38,592 nt of DNA from Acanthaster planci (taxonomy: Eukaryota; Echinodermata; Asteroidea; Valvatida; Acanthasteridae): positions 11,179-49,770 of the forward strand of contig NW_019091790.1 of NCBI RefSeq assembly GCF_001949145.1, in the 5' to 3' direction. Positions 12,053 through 22,247 of this stretch are shown piece by piece. Both the position numbers and the translations under genes were made by a program. Each line of letters starts with the position of its first letter. Within the stretch, counting starts at the first letter, position 1. The notes under the pieces were generated by a model, which was not told where the DNA came from, ran no database searches, and was given only the letters and a program-made list of their open reading frames with translations.

Positions 12053-12521
12053 CTGAGGGCAAAATGTTAGGAACGTGGCCATTGTTACTTGTGACTGTTA
12101 TACCGTTTGCTCAATGTACACGACCCATTGAAAACATGTCTCATTCTCCAGAACCTTGGGTTAGTCCATGGCCAAACAGCATAGTGCTGTAAACAATTTC
12201 TGGATATAAACACCGCTGATCATGTGTGAATGGGGTGTTTTTGGTGACTCCCATGACTTTTTTGAAAAGACAAGGATTCAGTAATTAATTAGAATAAAGT
12301 CTCAGTGCAAAACAGCAAACTGACTGAATGGAATGTGCGCGTGCTCAGATAGTCATACAGTTGTTTTCATTTCTGATCTTGAAAGCATCTTCAGTTTCAA
12401 CGTCAGCTTCATTTGGTTGACGGAATCAGATTGGCGTAGATAACTGTTTTCTTCACTTCAGATATCAAACTGAGATAATTTGTATGATTAGACATTTTAG
12501 AAGCAAACTGCTCTTACTCAC

Positions 12522-12776
12522 TGAGGACATCATCCCTTGAATGATCTCAATCAATTCCTTGATGGAATTTCTTTCACCAGGAATCCTGACAAAGAAAAAG
12601 GTGTTGTCGACTCCAAAGATACGTTTTCCTTTGGTATCACCACTGTTGTAACATTCTTCCAGTTGCTGCTGTAATTGTTCGCATCTATGCAATAAGGCAC
12701 TATCCCTTAAATCACCACAACGTCCCCTATCTTTCTTGCCGTTTTTCTTTTTATACAAAGCAAGTTTTACTTTGTC
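12522..12776 (-). CDS. Exon, unrecognised Lys-rich and helical segment
   Basis: Exon of 255 nt (85 codons), acceptor TTTATCACAG|GA and donor TCCTCA|GTGAGT, phase 0-0. It opens with a basic stretch (YKKKNGKKDRGRC, a possible nuclear localisation signal by composition only), followed by a Gln/Glu-rich helix LLHRCEQLQQQLEEC, then GKRIFGVDNTFFFVRIPGE and a final helix SIKELIEIIQGMMSS. The length is close to that of a death fold, but the DD motifs are absent and I do not recognise the family. It lies between UPA and DD10, where UNC5-type proteins have only a linker. Confidence 0.7.
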
Positions 12777-13009
12777 CTGTGATAAAGAAAATACAAATAC
12801 TCTCTACTCTAAGGTCTATTAGAAATAATAATGATAGGTTTTACTGATACCATAACTAATTTCAAGTAACCGGCTGAGGTTTACTTGAACATGCAAAATG
12901 AAACATTACATTAAAATAGAAAAAATAAATATGACAATAAATGTATTGTAGTCTTTCGATCGTAAAAAGAACAGTCTATGAATAAGTGAATAAACATGCG
13001 CTTGGCTGG

Positions 13010-13318
13010 TCTTAAACGCATTCAGTCTTTAACAATGCCCATTCATTTTAGTCACAGTCAAAAGAATTCAATATATGATGGTTTTCCAGCGATTTTGTTC
13101 TAGACTTTTACTCTTATCTCCCCCAATCCCCCGTCCATTTGAGGGAGTATTCTTGTGCAATTGTCCACTTGGCGCGCGCATGGCGAGCCGTGTGCACACA
13201 GACTCCTAACCAATCAGAATCAATTAATTAAATTGTTTTGTCTGTAGGTGTCAGCGCCTGAGTTACCTTTATCACTTTTCAGCAGGCATTATTAAATGTT
13301 AATACACGGTCAAGTTGC
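13010..13318. repeat. Interspersed repeat, copy 2
   Basis: Second copy of the 11170-11480 repeat, lying 60 bp from the linker exon at 13379. The shared order of motifs over 300 bp shows a common origin. The copies differ at many bases and by small indels, so they are old or inserted independently. Confidence 0.65.
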
Positions 13319-13378
13319 ACGTTGTTGAATGGGGAGACTGTCTGAGGCATAATGCACCATCAAATGCGTTTTCCTTAC

Positions 13379-13429
13379 CCGGATACTTTCCCTGGTGTTG
13401 CTAGTTTTGACTCCAATTGGCCGTGCCGA
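13379..13429 (-). CDS. Linker exon
   Basis: Exon of 51 nt (17 codons), acceptor TTTCTCTAACAG|TC and donor ATCCGG|GTAAGG, phase 0-0. The peptide is SARPIGVKTSNTRESIR, basic and probably disordered. It keeps the frame between its phase-0 neighbours. Function unknown. Confidence 0.6.
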
Positions 13430-13771
13430 CTGTTAGAGAAAAAAAAAACAAGTGGTAGTTTATGTTTGAGAATATACGTAAAATGATAACGACATTTGAT
13501 AAACTTTGACCATAAAGTATAGCGCACTCATATACAAGAAGGTGTTGCGCTAAATGGCTTCTCTACTGTTTATTCTGACTCCCATGCTTCGTATCAAGGT
13601 GTCAATGAAGATACATTTCTAAACTGCAAATCAAAAGTTGTTTCCCGAAGTATGAAACAAGACTCAAGTGGTCATGGGTTAGATTTTATTGATCCCTCAT
13701 GCCCTTCTAAAACATAGCAGCTTCGTACTACAATCATTTTTTTAAGCATATGCTTTTTATCAATTACTCAC

Positions 13772-13840
13772 CGGGTCCAGCTCACCAGCATAGCCCATAC
13801 AATGAGACGTCCCCAAATTCCAACAGCTTGGTGTCTTTGC
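13772..13840 (-). CDS. Linker exon after UPA
   Basis: Exon of 69 nt (23 codons), acceptor with a long T tract (GGGTTTTTTTTGCAG|GC) and donor GACCCG|GTGAGT, phase 0-0. The peptide begins AKTPSCWNLGTSHC and ends GYAGELDP. No domain recognised. Strong splice signals, correct phase and position between UPA and the next exons support it. Confidence 0.65.
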
Positions 13841-14249
13841 CTGCAAAAAAAACCCACGTTTAAATAACACCGTCAACAAAACCTATCGCTTCCAATTTTT
13901 TATCAAAATACGAAACGTTTTTTCAAGGTTTACTTTGCGTAAGGGAGATGTTAATTTTCTAATAAAAGGTTTGGCTTAGGTTGGGTTTTTGTTTTTATTA
14001 CTCACTCTTGTGGCCAGAGGCCAAATTACCGTGAAAAATCACACACGGTTTGACATAAAAGTTACAAATCATTACAAAAGCTGGAATTCATTAACAAAAG
14101 TAACCATTAAGAAAAACACGCAACGATACACACATTAAAACCGAATTATTAAAACCAAGGAATACTTAAAAAAAACCACATAATTTCTTAAAAAGGACAA
14201 CACAACATCGACTTATATTTAAAGCACTACATACTTAGTGTTTGTCCGA
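13841..14249. other. Intron stretch, nothing recognised
   Basis: AT-rich intron between the linker exon at 13840 and the retroelement remnant. No exon, repeat or regulatory site was recognised. Confidence 0.5.
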
Positions 14250-15660
14250 GAGCCTGCAAGAATACTCACAAGCTTAGGCCTACTCTAATTGGAGCCGAGG
14301 CCCACGACCTCCTGTTTATTAGTGCACACATCTTCTCTGTCCCCTGTCTCTCCCCTCTCTCTGCTATCTCTTGTGTTAGGAGTATGATGTCTGCTTGAAT
14401 TGAAGGTATACATTTTTGCATGTGGGCTACCAGTTGGCTGTGAGTCCTATCGTTGAGAGGCATTTGCGGTGCTGGCATACAGGCTGAGTGATGAGGCATC
14501 ACTTGAGCTCGAAATAGTGCCGGTGGACAGCGTCGCTTTCCAGCCATTCTTATCCCATCTCCTTGTTCACTTTTTTCTTGGTCGAATCTTGGTGCCTTTG
14601 TGGACAGCATTTCTCTAGCCAGGTCTGCAGGAAGCGCTTGCCTCCGAGGATTCCGTCCGAGTATAGCAGCGCTTCAGATTTCGTTTTAGTGTGTTCTTGA
14701 ATCTCTTTCTTTGCCAGCCATGAGTACGTTTGCTTTCATCCAGATCAGAGTATAGGATTTCTTTGGGGAGTTGATCGTCGCTCATACGGGTTACATGTCC
14801 TGCCAATATCAGCTGGTTCTAGACAATCATGCTTGTGCAGTGAGTCAGCAAGGATGCTGATACTGAAGATGGTTCTCAGAGCACGATTGTGAAAACTCTC
14901 AAGAGATTTAAGATGACAGCTGTATATACCCCAAGTCTCTGAGGCATACAGCAAGGCAAGTAGTACGAAGGCATGTACTCTGACTTAAGTAGATGGGTAT
15001 ATGTCTTTCTGCTCAAAGACTCTTGCTTTCAGCTGGGCAATTGCAGTGCTAGCAGCATGAGATCCGAGCCCCACATCGATACTAACATTGGAAGAGAGAC
15101 AGCTTCTAAGGTAGTTAAAGTTGTCAACATTCTCAAGTGAGATCCCGTTAACAGTGGTGGTGTTCAACGAGCAGATAGAGAACGGCTGATGCAGTTCTTG
15201 GGTCTTTTTCACATTGAGTTTGAGTCCAAGTGTTTTATATGCTTGATCGATTCCTTCTCTTTGCACATGGTCAAGTTTCCATCCTTTCCCATGATCAGTC
15301 TTACTCCTTCGGTTGTTTGCCCATATAAGCTAGATGTGTAGTTTAATAATAGCCACAAAGAATTCCTTGTGGTTGTTGGAGTCCGCAAACACCTCAATCT
15401 CGTCAGACTTTTGTCTCCACTATTCATTCTTCATTTCCCGAGCTCTATTCTGTACAATGGATCTCAGCTCATGGTATTTATTCCTTTTCTCTTATTTCTG
15501 TAATCTAGTCAGAAAGAAAAAGCCTTGCACTTTGCCTCGATGAGGCTGTTGATCTTATCATCATCGTCGTTATCATCAAACCACTCTTCATTGCGTCCCT
15601 TCTGTTTACCGAGTGTCTCTTCAACTGTGACGTCAATTTTCTCCTGCAGACGTTTTTAAA
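14250..15660 (-). mobile_element. Wrecked endonuclease/reverse-transcriptase retroelement
   Basis: A minus-strand non-LTR element fragment in several broken frames. In order: EEWFDDND and INSLIEAKCKAF near 15.6-15.5 kb, the DEIEVFADSNNHKEF type region near 15.4 kb, LGLKLNVKKTQ and NGISLENVDNFNYL near 15.2-15.1 kb, LYASETWGIY near 14.95 kb, and GHVTRMSDDQLPKEIL near 14.8 kb. These match the C-terminal half of the common animal endonuclease-reverse transcriptase family. The catalytic RT core between the DEIEVFAD and LGLKLNV parts is missing, so there is an internal deletion plus frameshifts. It lies in the intron between the UPA and linker exons. Confidence 0.82.
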
Positions 15661-16284
15661 ACCAGTCGACAACCGAGCTTGCTGGGGTCGGCTGACTGGT
15701 TCGAGTCAGATGTAACAGCGGTACCACCTACTATTTCAAGATGTACTTTGTGTTGGGGAGATGATAATAAAATAACAATTTTACAACGATGTATGAGCCC
15801 CCAGCTGGTCCAAACAGGACGAAAATAATTTTCTTAGACACAGAGGCTCCTTAGGTCGGAACTGTACTTCATTGGTTCACAAATGACTGGCAAATACACG
15901 TTTACGGCCGCATTGTAACCAACAAAATGAACGCCTGAAACAATACATGGCTCTTTTCCACCAAATGAGGGGGTGCGTCTTCTTAAGGCGGACATTCATA
16001 ACACTACTTATTTGCGGTCGTGGGTTCTGGCCCCATTCGAGTAGGTTAGGGAATCTTTCGTCACGCTAAGTATACAGTGTTATTATACAATTCGGTGTCG
16101 GGTGAAACGAATTACTGTATTAATACTAAACCTGTTTTACGTGTCTCGGAAACTGGGTCCTGTAAGTTTCATTTCAAGGTAGATTAAATAAATGCTAGCT
16201 ATAAGCAACAGTTCTTTAATTCATCAATGTACGTGTATATGATGACGGGTTACGAACATCGATATCATGGGCATTAAAACTTAC
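15661..16284. other. Intron stretch, nothing recognised
   Basis: Between the retroelement remnant and the second UPA exon. No open frame with family resemblance and no clear repeat were seen. Confidence 0.5.
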
Positions 16285-16461
16285 AGCTGGACAGATCGAC
16301 AGACAGACTTTTTCAATTTTCTTGTTCTTTTCGTCTTCACATTTCTGGTACGCTTCCACTGAGCAGTACAGTTCATCATCAGCAGGTAGGGTTGATGGGT
16401 TACCAAGGGTGAAGGTAACGCAGTTGGATGCGTGAGTCTTTATCAGAGTTTTGGAGATAGC
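16285..16461 (-). CDS. Exon, UPA domain part 2
   Basis: Exon of 177 nt (59 codons), acceptor TTCAAGCAG|GC and donor CCAGCT|GTAAGT, phase 0-0. An AG three bases upstream would add one Gln in frame. The peptide has SKTLIKTHASNCVTFTLGN followed by a Lys/Glu-rich segment (QKCEDEKNKKIEKVC). The CVTFTLGN strand fits the end of a UPA domain. The charged tail probably starts the linker that leads to DD10. Confidence 0.7.
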
Positions 16462-16617
16462 CTGCTTGAAGAAAAAATGACAAAATAGTTTCAAAGAAAA
16501 GTATTGTCTTTATTTCTTCTATTCAAGTGAACATTTTAGGATGTAATAAAGTTTTTCTTTTTGATTTTGTTTATTTTATTCTAACTAAATTCAATCTAAT
16601 CAACTATGCAGACTCAC

Positions 16618-16749
16618 ATGGATTTTTTCTCCATGTACTTGGCATCCATTTGAAATTTCTGAAAGCTTCACGATCACGTCGCCCCCTGTCCAGGTGAGGT
16701 TCTTGAAACCGTCGAGCCTGATCGACGTTTGCTCATCAGCTTCTACAGA
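16618..16749 (-). CDS. Exon, UPA domain part 1
   Basis: Exon of 132 nt (44 codons), acceptor TTCTTCAAAG|TC and donor ATCCAT|GTGAGT, phase 0-0. The peptide SVEADEQTSIRLDG, then LTWTGGDVIVKLSEI, continues directly from the RVYVLDNNEAVKK end of the ZU5 exon. The pattern of a hydrophobic strand, a GG turn and V-V-L fits the UPA beta-sandwich of UNC5, PIDD and ankyrins, which packs on ZU5. Assignment rests on position after ZU5 and strand pattern, not on an alignment. Confidence 0.75.
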
Positions 16750-17344
16750 CTTTGAAGAAAAAATCAAGATCAAAACGAAATTTAACTTCCAATATTTCCA
16801 ATTTATGCCCGAATGCACAGACAGACACGACTCCAGACGTGAAAAGTAATGATAGTTACATCTGCTGTAGTTATTAGAAGTCCCATCGATAAATAATGGA
16901 TGTACTTATGAATATTGGTAAATGAATGTCAAATGTCAAAACGTTGGGTTATCAAGGTTTTTTTTGGGGGGGACACGGGCATGGCGATTCTACCCAGCTA
17001 AAAAACCACCACCACCCCAAAAAACTAACTCTTTACAAGGCAGATCACACTTCTCAAATCAGTTCTAGTTCTAGTATATTCAGTTGTAGTCTAGTTATCC
17101 ATGGTTCTATCCATTCATTAGAGATTTAGCCTGGGGGTATTATAACATGTGCCTTGGTATCATGGCATAACAATGTATTGTGTTGTTGTTTTATGGGCAT
17201 TTTCTTATTGCCAAAAAGCTAGCAAACTCCGCACGCCCAACAAAGTTCACTCAAATAACTGAATAACATCAATGCTCAAGGAAATTTTACTGAGCAAAAA
17301 AACACAGACGAATTGTGAGTGATTAAAATACAAATTTGCTTTAC

Positions 17345-17992
17345 CTTTTTAACTGCTTCATTGTTGTCCAACACATAAACTCGCAGTTGGTATGGTATTC
17401 CTTTGCCGACGTAGACATCACCATAGGCAGTCAACAAGAGCTGTTTAATGTTTCTTTTCCCTCTCAATCTAAACCATGTGAAATGATTAACGAGGAGAAT
17501 CACCCTATCTTTGTTTACAACTGTTACATTCCCATCAAACTCTTCCCACATCTCTCCTGGATCACCGTCCTGGCACATCTGGGCCGTTAACTCTTCAGGA
17601 TCGATGCTTTTCAAATCGGCCTGATGAGGGAAGGACAGGGCCACTGTTTTCGCGAAGTTCACACCTGGGGGTCCGCAGTGGACAGTTCTTGAAAGTGTGA
17701 TTCCTGTAGGGTCATTTTCATCAATTGGAGGTTCGTTAGTGTCAACATAGACGTAGACTTCCTGACAGAAGCCTGGAAGTATCGCGCCAGGCGGGATAGT
17801 GAGTTGCACGTCGTAGTCATCTACGGACAAGCTTCCACCGCTCTCGTTGAAGTAGCCAATGGCAATGTCGGGTAGTTGAAAGCTCGTGTCAAGACGTACC
17901 TCATCACTGAGGTCATGTATTTGTGAATGATATTCATCAAGTATCATTTGAAGGCGGGATGGCGGTTTCGGCGAGTTACTCTCAGACAACAT
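17345..17992 (-). CDS. Exon, ZU5 domain and start of UPA domain
   Basis: Exon of 648 nt (216 codons), acceptor CTTTTCAG|ATG and donor AAAAAG|GTAAAG, phase 0-0. Residues about 35-180 form a ZU5 domain: the opening GYFNESGGSLSV matches the typical G.....GG.L....G start, followed by LTIPPGAILPG, the SRTVHCGPPGVNF segment typical of UNC5/PIDD/ankyrin, and VALSFPH. The domain ends in VNHFTWFRL (H170-F171-T172). Residues about 185-216 (LTAYGDVYVGKGIPYQLRV) begin the UPA domain. Only one ZU5 is present, as in UNC5, whereas PIDD and ankyrins have two. The exon begins with ATG, so it could hold an internal start, but the adaptor exon upstream makes splicing into it likely. Confidence 0.92.
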
Positions 17993-18608
17993 CTGAAAAG
18001 TTTATGTGAATGTAGAGTGAATGTAGTAAAGTGAATGTAGATCACAATGAATTATAGGATAATAGCGTTTTAAACTGCATTATTCCAGTGCAAGTGTATA
18101 CCGTTTGACAACTTCTAAATGAGCAGGTACTTGATCACAGATCCGTTGAGATTAACACTTACAGGTTTAAAACATACTTGATTGAAATGAAAAATGTATC
18201 AATAATTAGAACAATTAGAATAAATATTTCTGATTAGCGGTGAAAGTAGATTACGAAATTTAGATTATGACACATATGCTTTAATACGATGAATGAAAAA
18301 TACCAAATCGTTTCTTGAAGATACTCTATACCGATTCTCCATTTAAAAAGTGAGCAACTTCAAACGAGATTACCAATTAAAGGATCTCTTTGTAAAAACG
18401 GTAGTGCTGTCTGTGAATGAATCAGTGAGTGCAGCATTGATATACAAAGTGCAGCGTTTCATTTTGCCTACCCGCATGTTTTCAAGACTGCAGCTAAAGC
18501 AGACCAGTATATAGATCAGACTGACCTGTATCCTAATTTTCATTTGTTACGTGTCAAATGTCACGCAATAAACAGGAGGATTGAGTGACTGGGCAGACAG
18601 AAACTTAC

Positions 18609-18655
18609 ATCTTTGGCACAACCACTGAGCAGCATTTCTTCATCACTTGGTACTA
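18609..18655 (-). CDS. Adaptor exon between DD9 and ZU5
   Basis: The donor AAAGAT|GTAAGTTT is strong. Using the acceptor AATCAG|TA the exon is 47 nt, phase 1 to 0, and encodes VPSDEEMLLSGCAKD with the first base supplied by DD9, so it joins the DD1-DD9 block to the phase-0 ZU5 exon in frame. An upstream acceptor (CCTCAG|GT, exon start 18668) gives a 60-nt phase-0 exon that would not join DD9. The existence of a phase-compatible acceptor is my main evidence that DD1-DD9 and ZU5 belong to one transcript. Confidence 0.5.
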
Positions 18656-18668
18656 CTGATTCCGGTAC

Positions 18669-19030
18669 CTGAGGTCGATGTGTCTCTAATATTCCTTTGA
18701 AATCAAAGCATTCGTGGCAATTTCAAGAAGAGACATGGAAATATCAGCAAGTATTTTGACTACAAATCACCTGAAATATGTAGAACTGGCAGCGCTAAGA
18801 TACGTGTACCGACCATTGTTATTCTTTATAACTATCAGGCAGTGCATCTATAGACAGAACCTCTTGTGTCTATCTCCTGAAGTTTTGCAACATATCTATG
18901 CGTACCCCAAAGAAGAGGGATTCTCATTATTTACTTTTTAATTCAGAGTAGATATTGTTGTGGGAATCTTTGTTGACCTCAATTTATTTTTAAAAACTGA
19001 GCGAAGTAACTTAGCCTCCCAGTGGTGTGT
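18669..19030. other. Intron stretch, nothing recognised
   Basis: Between the adaptor exon and the inverted-arm element. Open frames are short and without features. Confidence 0.5.
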
Positions 19031-20405
19031 GGGGGGACTGTATGGCACACTTTGACCTTTGCGACAAAAATGGCAAAAGGTCACATTAATATGCATAATA
19101 TAATAATAATATGATATTGATATGAATAGGACTGAGGTGTAAGTTGAAAAATATGGCACAAGATGACCTTTGGTGAGGGATAGGCATAGGATAAGATTAG
19201 AAACTCTGGTATAGAGCACGGGAAACAAGGTATAGCACGGGGTAAAAATTTTGGAACAATGTAACCTTTCCTAAGAACTTATTGCACAACATGACAAAAG
19301 AGGATGAGTCAAAGGTGTGACGTCATGGAAAAATACCGACCGGCCACTAGGGTGGTCCTGAAGTAATCAGGAAGTAGGAAGCGATAATCCCTAAACCAAG
19401 GACTGCATGTAGTGTGTGAGCTGTGTCGTCGGCATATGCAGCAAGGTATGAGACGGAGAGAACCCCCCTACTTTGTGTTGGTCATTGTCTCGCAGGAATC
19501 TGGGGAATTCCTTTCAGACATCTTGGGGGGATGTGTTAAGTAACAATAGTCTGGAATGTGTATATGGATTGGACATGTTGGGGGGTACCCCTCGGTTTCA
19601 TTTCTTGCTGGGTATAGTCGCCGGACTATTGTATTAATGATCACATTGTGTACATTGGAAGTGAGCGTTAGTGGTCTGACTTTACCTTTGGACACTAAAG
19701 GACAGAGGACGCTAACATGCTGACGGTCTTGCGTTTGGCTACTATGGCTACCGAGATCTGATCGATACGGGAAGAAAACTTGTGCCTACCTGAATTTTTT
19801 AATCGTTTGAACTAGAGTGTTTTACGTCATTTCCATGACGTCACACCCAGTGTTGTAGTACTCGTACCCGTACCCGAGTACTACTCGAGTACCGTTTTCA
19901 GAGTACTCGTACGTCCAAGTACCCGTACTCGAACTACAGTTCTTGTACTCGGGCAACAAAATACTCGGAACTCAACATCAAAAAATTGTACTTGAGCATC
20001 AAAGTACTCGTACTCAATCAACAGTACTCGACAAAAAAAATCCTTGAAGTTAACCTACCACGGCTGTTAAAATATCGACCCCAATGACCCTATACACACC
20101 TTTGACTAATCCTCTTTCATCATGTTGTGCAATAATTTACTAGGAAAGGTCAAATTGTACCAAAAACTTTTACCCCGTGCTATTTCTTGTTCCTATTTTA
20201 TCCCATACACCGGGGTCAAACTGTGCCAGAGTTTCTGACCTTATCATTTGCCTAAACCCCTTTGCAAAGGTCACCTTGTGCCGTAATTTTTCAGCCTACA
20301 CCTCATTCCTATTCATATCAATGTCATATTATTATACTTATGCATATTACTGTGACCTTTTGCCATTTTTGTCGCAAAGGTCAAAGTGTGCCATACAGTC
20401 CCCCC
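19031..20405. mobile_element. Non-autonomous element with about 300-bp inverted arms
   Basis: The left arm (19031-about 19330) begins GGGGGGACTGTATGGCACAC and its inverse forms the right arm, ending GTCCCCCC at 20405. Matching inner blocks include GACCTTTGCGACAAAAATGG, ATTGATATGAATAGGA-TGAG, GGCACAAG-TGACCTTTG and GAGGAT-AGTCAAAGGTGTG. Identity is by eye about 80 percent with small gaps. No transposase frame is present. No convincing target-site duplication was seen. The element fills the intron between DD9 and the adaptor exon. The arms are longer than usual for a MITE and would fold into a long hairpin RNA if transcribed. Confidence 0.8.
19848..20088. mobile_element. Nested insertion rich in GTACTCG repeats, hAT-like
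   Basis: The segment begins CAGTGTTGTAGTACTCGTAC and carries many GTACTCG/CGAGTAC units up to about 20030. It splits the right arm of the host inverted-repeat element: the block GTGTGACGTCATGGAAA, contiguous with the GTCAAAG block in the left arm, is displaced to 19829-19845 on the right. The flanks GTCACACC and TACACACC could be an 8-bp target duplication (six of eight match), as expected for hAT elements. The right end does not show the inverse of CAGTG, so the family call is tentative. Confidence 0.5.
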
Positions 20406-20734
20406 GACTACTCCTCCCATTTCAGCAGTTCATATAGTTCAAACAACTTCGAAGTAACTGTGCCACAATAACGCTTGGTATGACTGCGATTTTCCTTAGA
20501 CTTAAGTAGCAACAGTTTCATTAACTACACTAAATTGTTCGACGTCATAAGCAATGCTAGATTTAATTTGTGCACAAGTAATTATTTTCTTGCAGCTTTG
20601 CATGATATTAAACCCTTTGTTAGTTTTATTTGGATTAAATCCTTAAAAATAAATTATTAACAAGTTAGTCAAACTCTGAATCCTTTGTATTCCTCATATA
20701 CAATTTGTAAAATCTTTTTTTGGTTTTAACGTAC

Positions 20735-21103
20735 CATAACGATGACGCAGCTGACGTACTAAATCCTTTTTGCCTAGGTTGCTTAATGCGTCACACAGCT
20801 TTCCCAGGATATCCTGTTCACTGACGCCTTGGCGATGCTTCCATATAAGCAGCATCCTGCAGCAAGGATCGCACAATTGTCGGTGAAATGGCTTTTCGTA
20901 TTGGAACTCGTCTGGACACAGCAATTGCCACTCGCTCAGAGAACATGACCATGGAAGTCTGTAGGGAAGGGAATGTTTTCCACTACGGAGTCCCTTGATG
21001 AGGCCAACATCTTCCCTGCTAAGCCCAAGGTAAATGGCCAACTTCTCCCAGTAGCCAAATCCGATTTCTCCAGCAATGACAACCAATTCTTCATCAAGCG
21101 TCA
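20735..21103 (-). CDS. Exon, Death domain 9 with large Cys-rich loop (DD9, cassette type D')
   Basis: Exon of 369 nt, acceptor TTTGTAG|TG and donor TTATG|GTACGT, phase 1-1, 123 codons, the longest DD here. It shows YWEKLAIYLGLSREDV, CCRMLLIWKHRQG and LCDALSNLGKKDLVRQL. About 35 extra residues, compared with DD2 or DD8, lie before the MLLIW helix; they include several Cys (SCSLSEW, LLCPDEF, QLCDPCC) and aromatic residues. DD5 has a shorter insert at the same spot, so the expansion predates the cassette duplication and then grew or shrank. It is the last DD before the ZU5-UPA block. Confidence 0.87.
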
Positions 21104-21344
21104 CTACAAATTCAGAATGATAATTGGACAGAGTATTCCAAAAATCCTAGGATTACACAAAATATTTTACTACAATTAAATCAAGGCAACTTGCAAAAGG
21201 TTTCTGCGGAATTTATTATTGTGTTTGTCTCAATACAGGCAAAATTCTTTACATTCAAAATGTATTTTGAATACAAAAAACTATTCTTTTCTTTTGGCTG
21301 CGTAGGCCTAAATTAAACTGCATAACCGGAGAAACAATTCTTAC

Positions 21345-21383
21345 TTCCTGCTTTTTGATTCCTCTTCGTGGTTTGTCCAGCAT
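21345..21383 (-). CDS. Possible linker exon between DD8 and DD9
   Basis: A 39-nt phase 1-1 exon with acceptor CTTCAAAG|AT and donor GGAA|GTAAGAATT, encoding AGQTTKRNQKAG plus split codons. It sits in the same place in cassette 2 as the 33-nt exon at 26360 in cassette 1, and both end in QK.G before the same donor context. It would give a short basic hinge between two DDs. Confidence 0.5.
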
Positions 21384-21775
21384 CTTTGAAGTTAAAGAAA
21401 AACACTGATCTCTGATTTGTCGTACCCAGTGCGTCATTTACAGTTAACAGCATTTCTAACTCCTACCGTAAATACCGACATGACTTAAATGTAATGAATT
21501 GAATACGTTCTCTTATGGGGTCATTTGAGTCGTTTTAAGGCTGGTAGCATCTTCAAACACGGGAGGATCTCTCCAGACTCTAGGGCTTACACATGTAATT
21601 ACAATTACATTGGAAATGCATTGGCTCATGATGCCTGTCAGATATGTGTGCCACAATAAAAATCTATATCCTTCTGTCACGACCTTCCATATTGATATTG
21701 TACACAAAAGCCACAAGAGAGCGGCACCCGTATGTTTTTAACTGAACAGTTAATTTACACCGAAATTCTTATTAC

Positions 21776-22048
21776 CTTGATAATGCTGCTGCAGTAGTAT
21801 TGCCAGGCCCTTTCTACCAATATCTGTCAGTGCAGCACACAGATTTTCGATGCACCGATCTTCATTCATGCCTTGGCGATGATCCCATTTTTCAAGCATG
21901 CTGCAGCATTGGTCTTTCCAGTTATCGGGGGTATCTGTCTGGATGGTGTCGATTTCTTCTAAGCTGAAGCCAAGGACATCAGCTAACTTCACCCAGTCAT
22001 TCTCTCCGATAAATCTGGCAATGTCAGTCCACTTGTCTTCACTGACCA
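21776..22048 (-). CDS. Exon, Death domain 8 (DD8, cassette type C')
   Basis: Exon of 273 nt, acceptor TATTAAG|TG and donor TCAAG|GTAATA, phase 1-1, 91 codons. DD landmarks are GENDWVKLADVLGFSLEE, CCSMLEKWDHRQG and LCAALTDIGRKGLAILLQQ. It pairs with DD4 with the highest identity of the four cassette pairs. The acceptor has a poor pyrimidine tract; a second AG ten bases into the exon would remove conserved residues, so the upstream AG was chosen by homology to DD4. Confidence 0.9.
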
Positions 22049-22247
22049 CTTAATACAAACAAATTGCCATGAATGATAACCTTGACAAAAATATTCTGCG
22101 CTGTTAAACGCCGTCAATCTGACGATTGATGTTGGCCAGCAAGAGGACAGCAAATTGCAATCTTAAATTGAATACATTTCAATCATCCCGGCGGTCTGGC
22201 TTGAAAAACGTATAATGCCAACTTGTCGATGTAAACATTTAGGCCGA

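Noticed and set aside
19836-19843. TGACGTCA as a CRE promoter site
   Set aside because: It belongs to the inverted arm of the mobile element and is repeated in the other arm; no start site is near.
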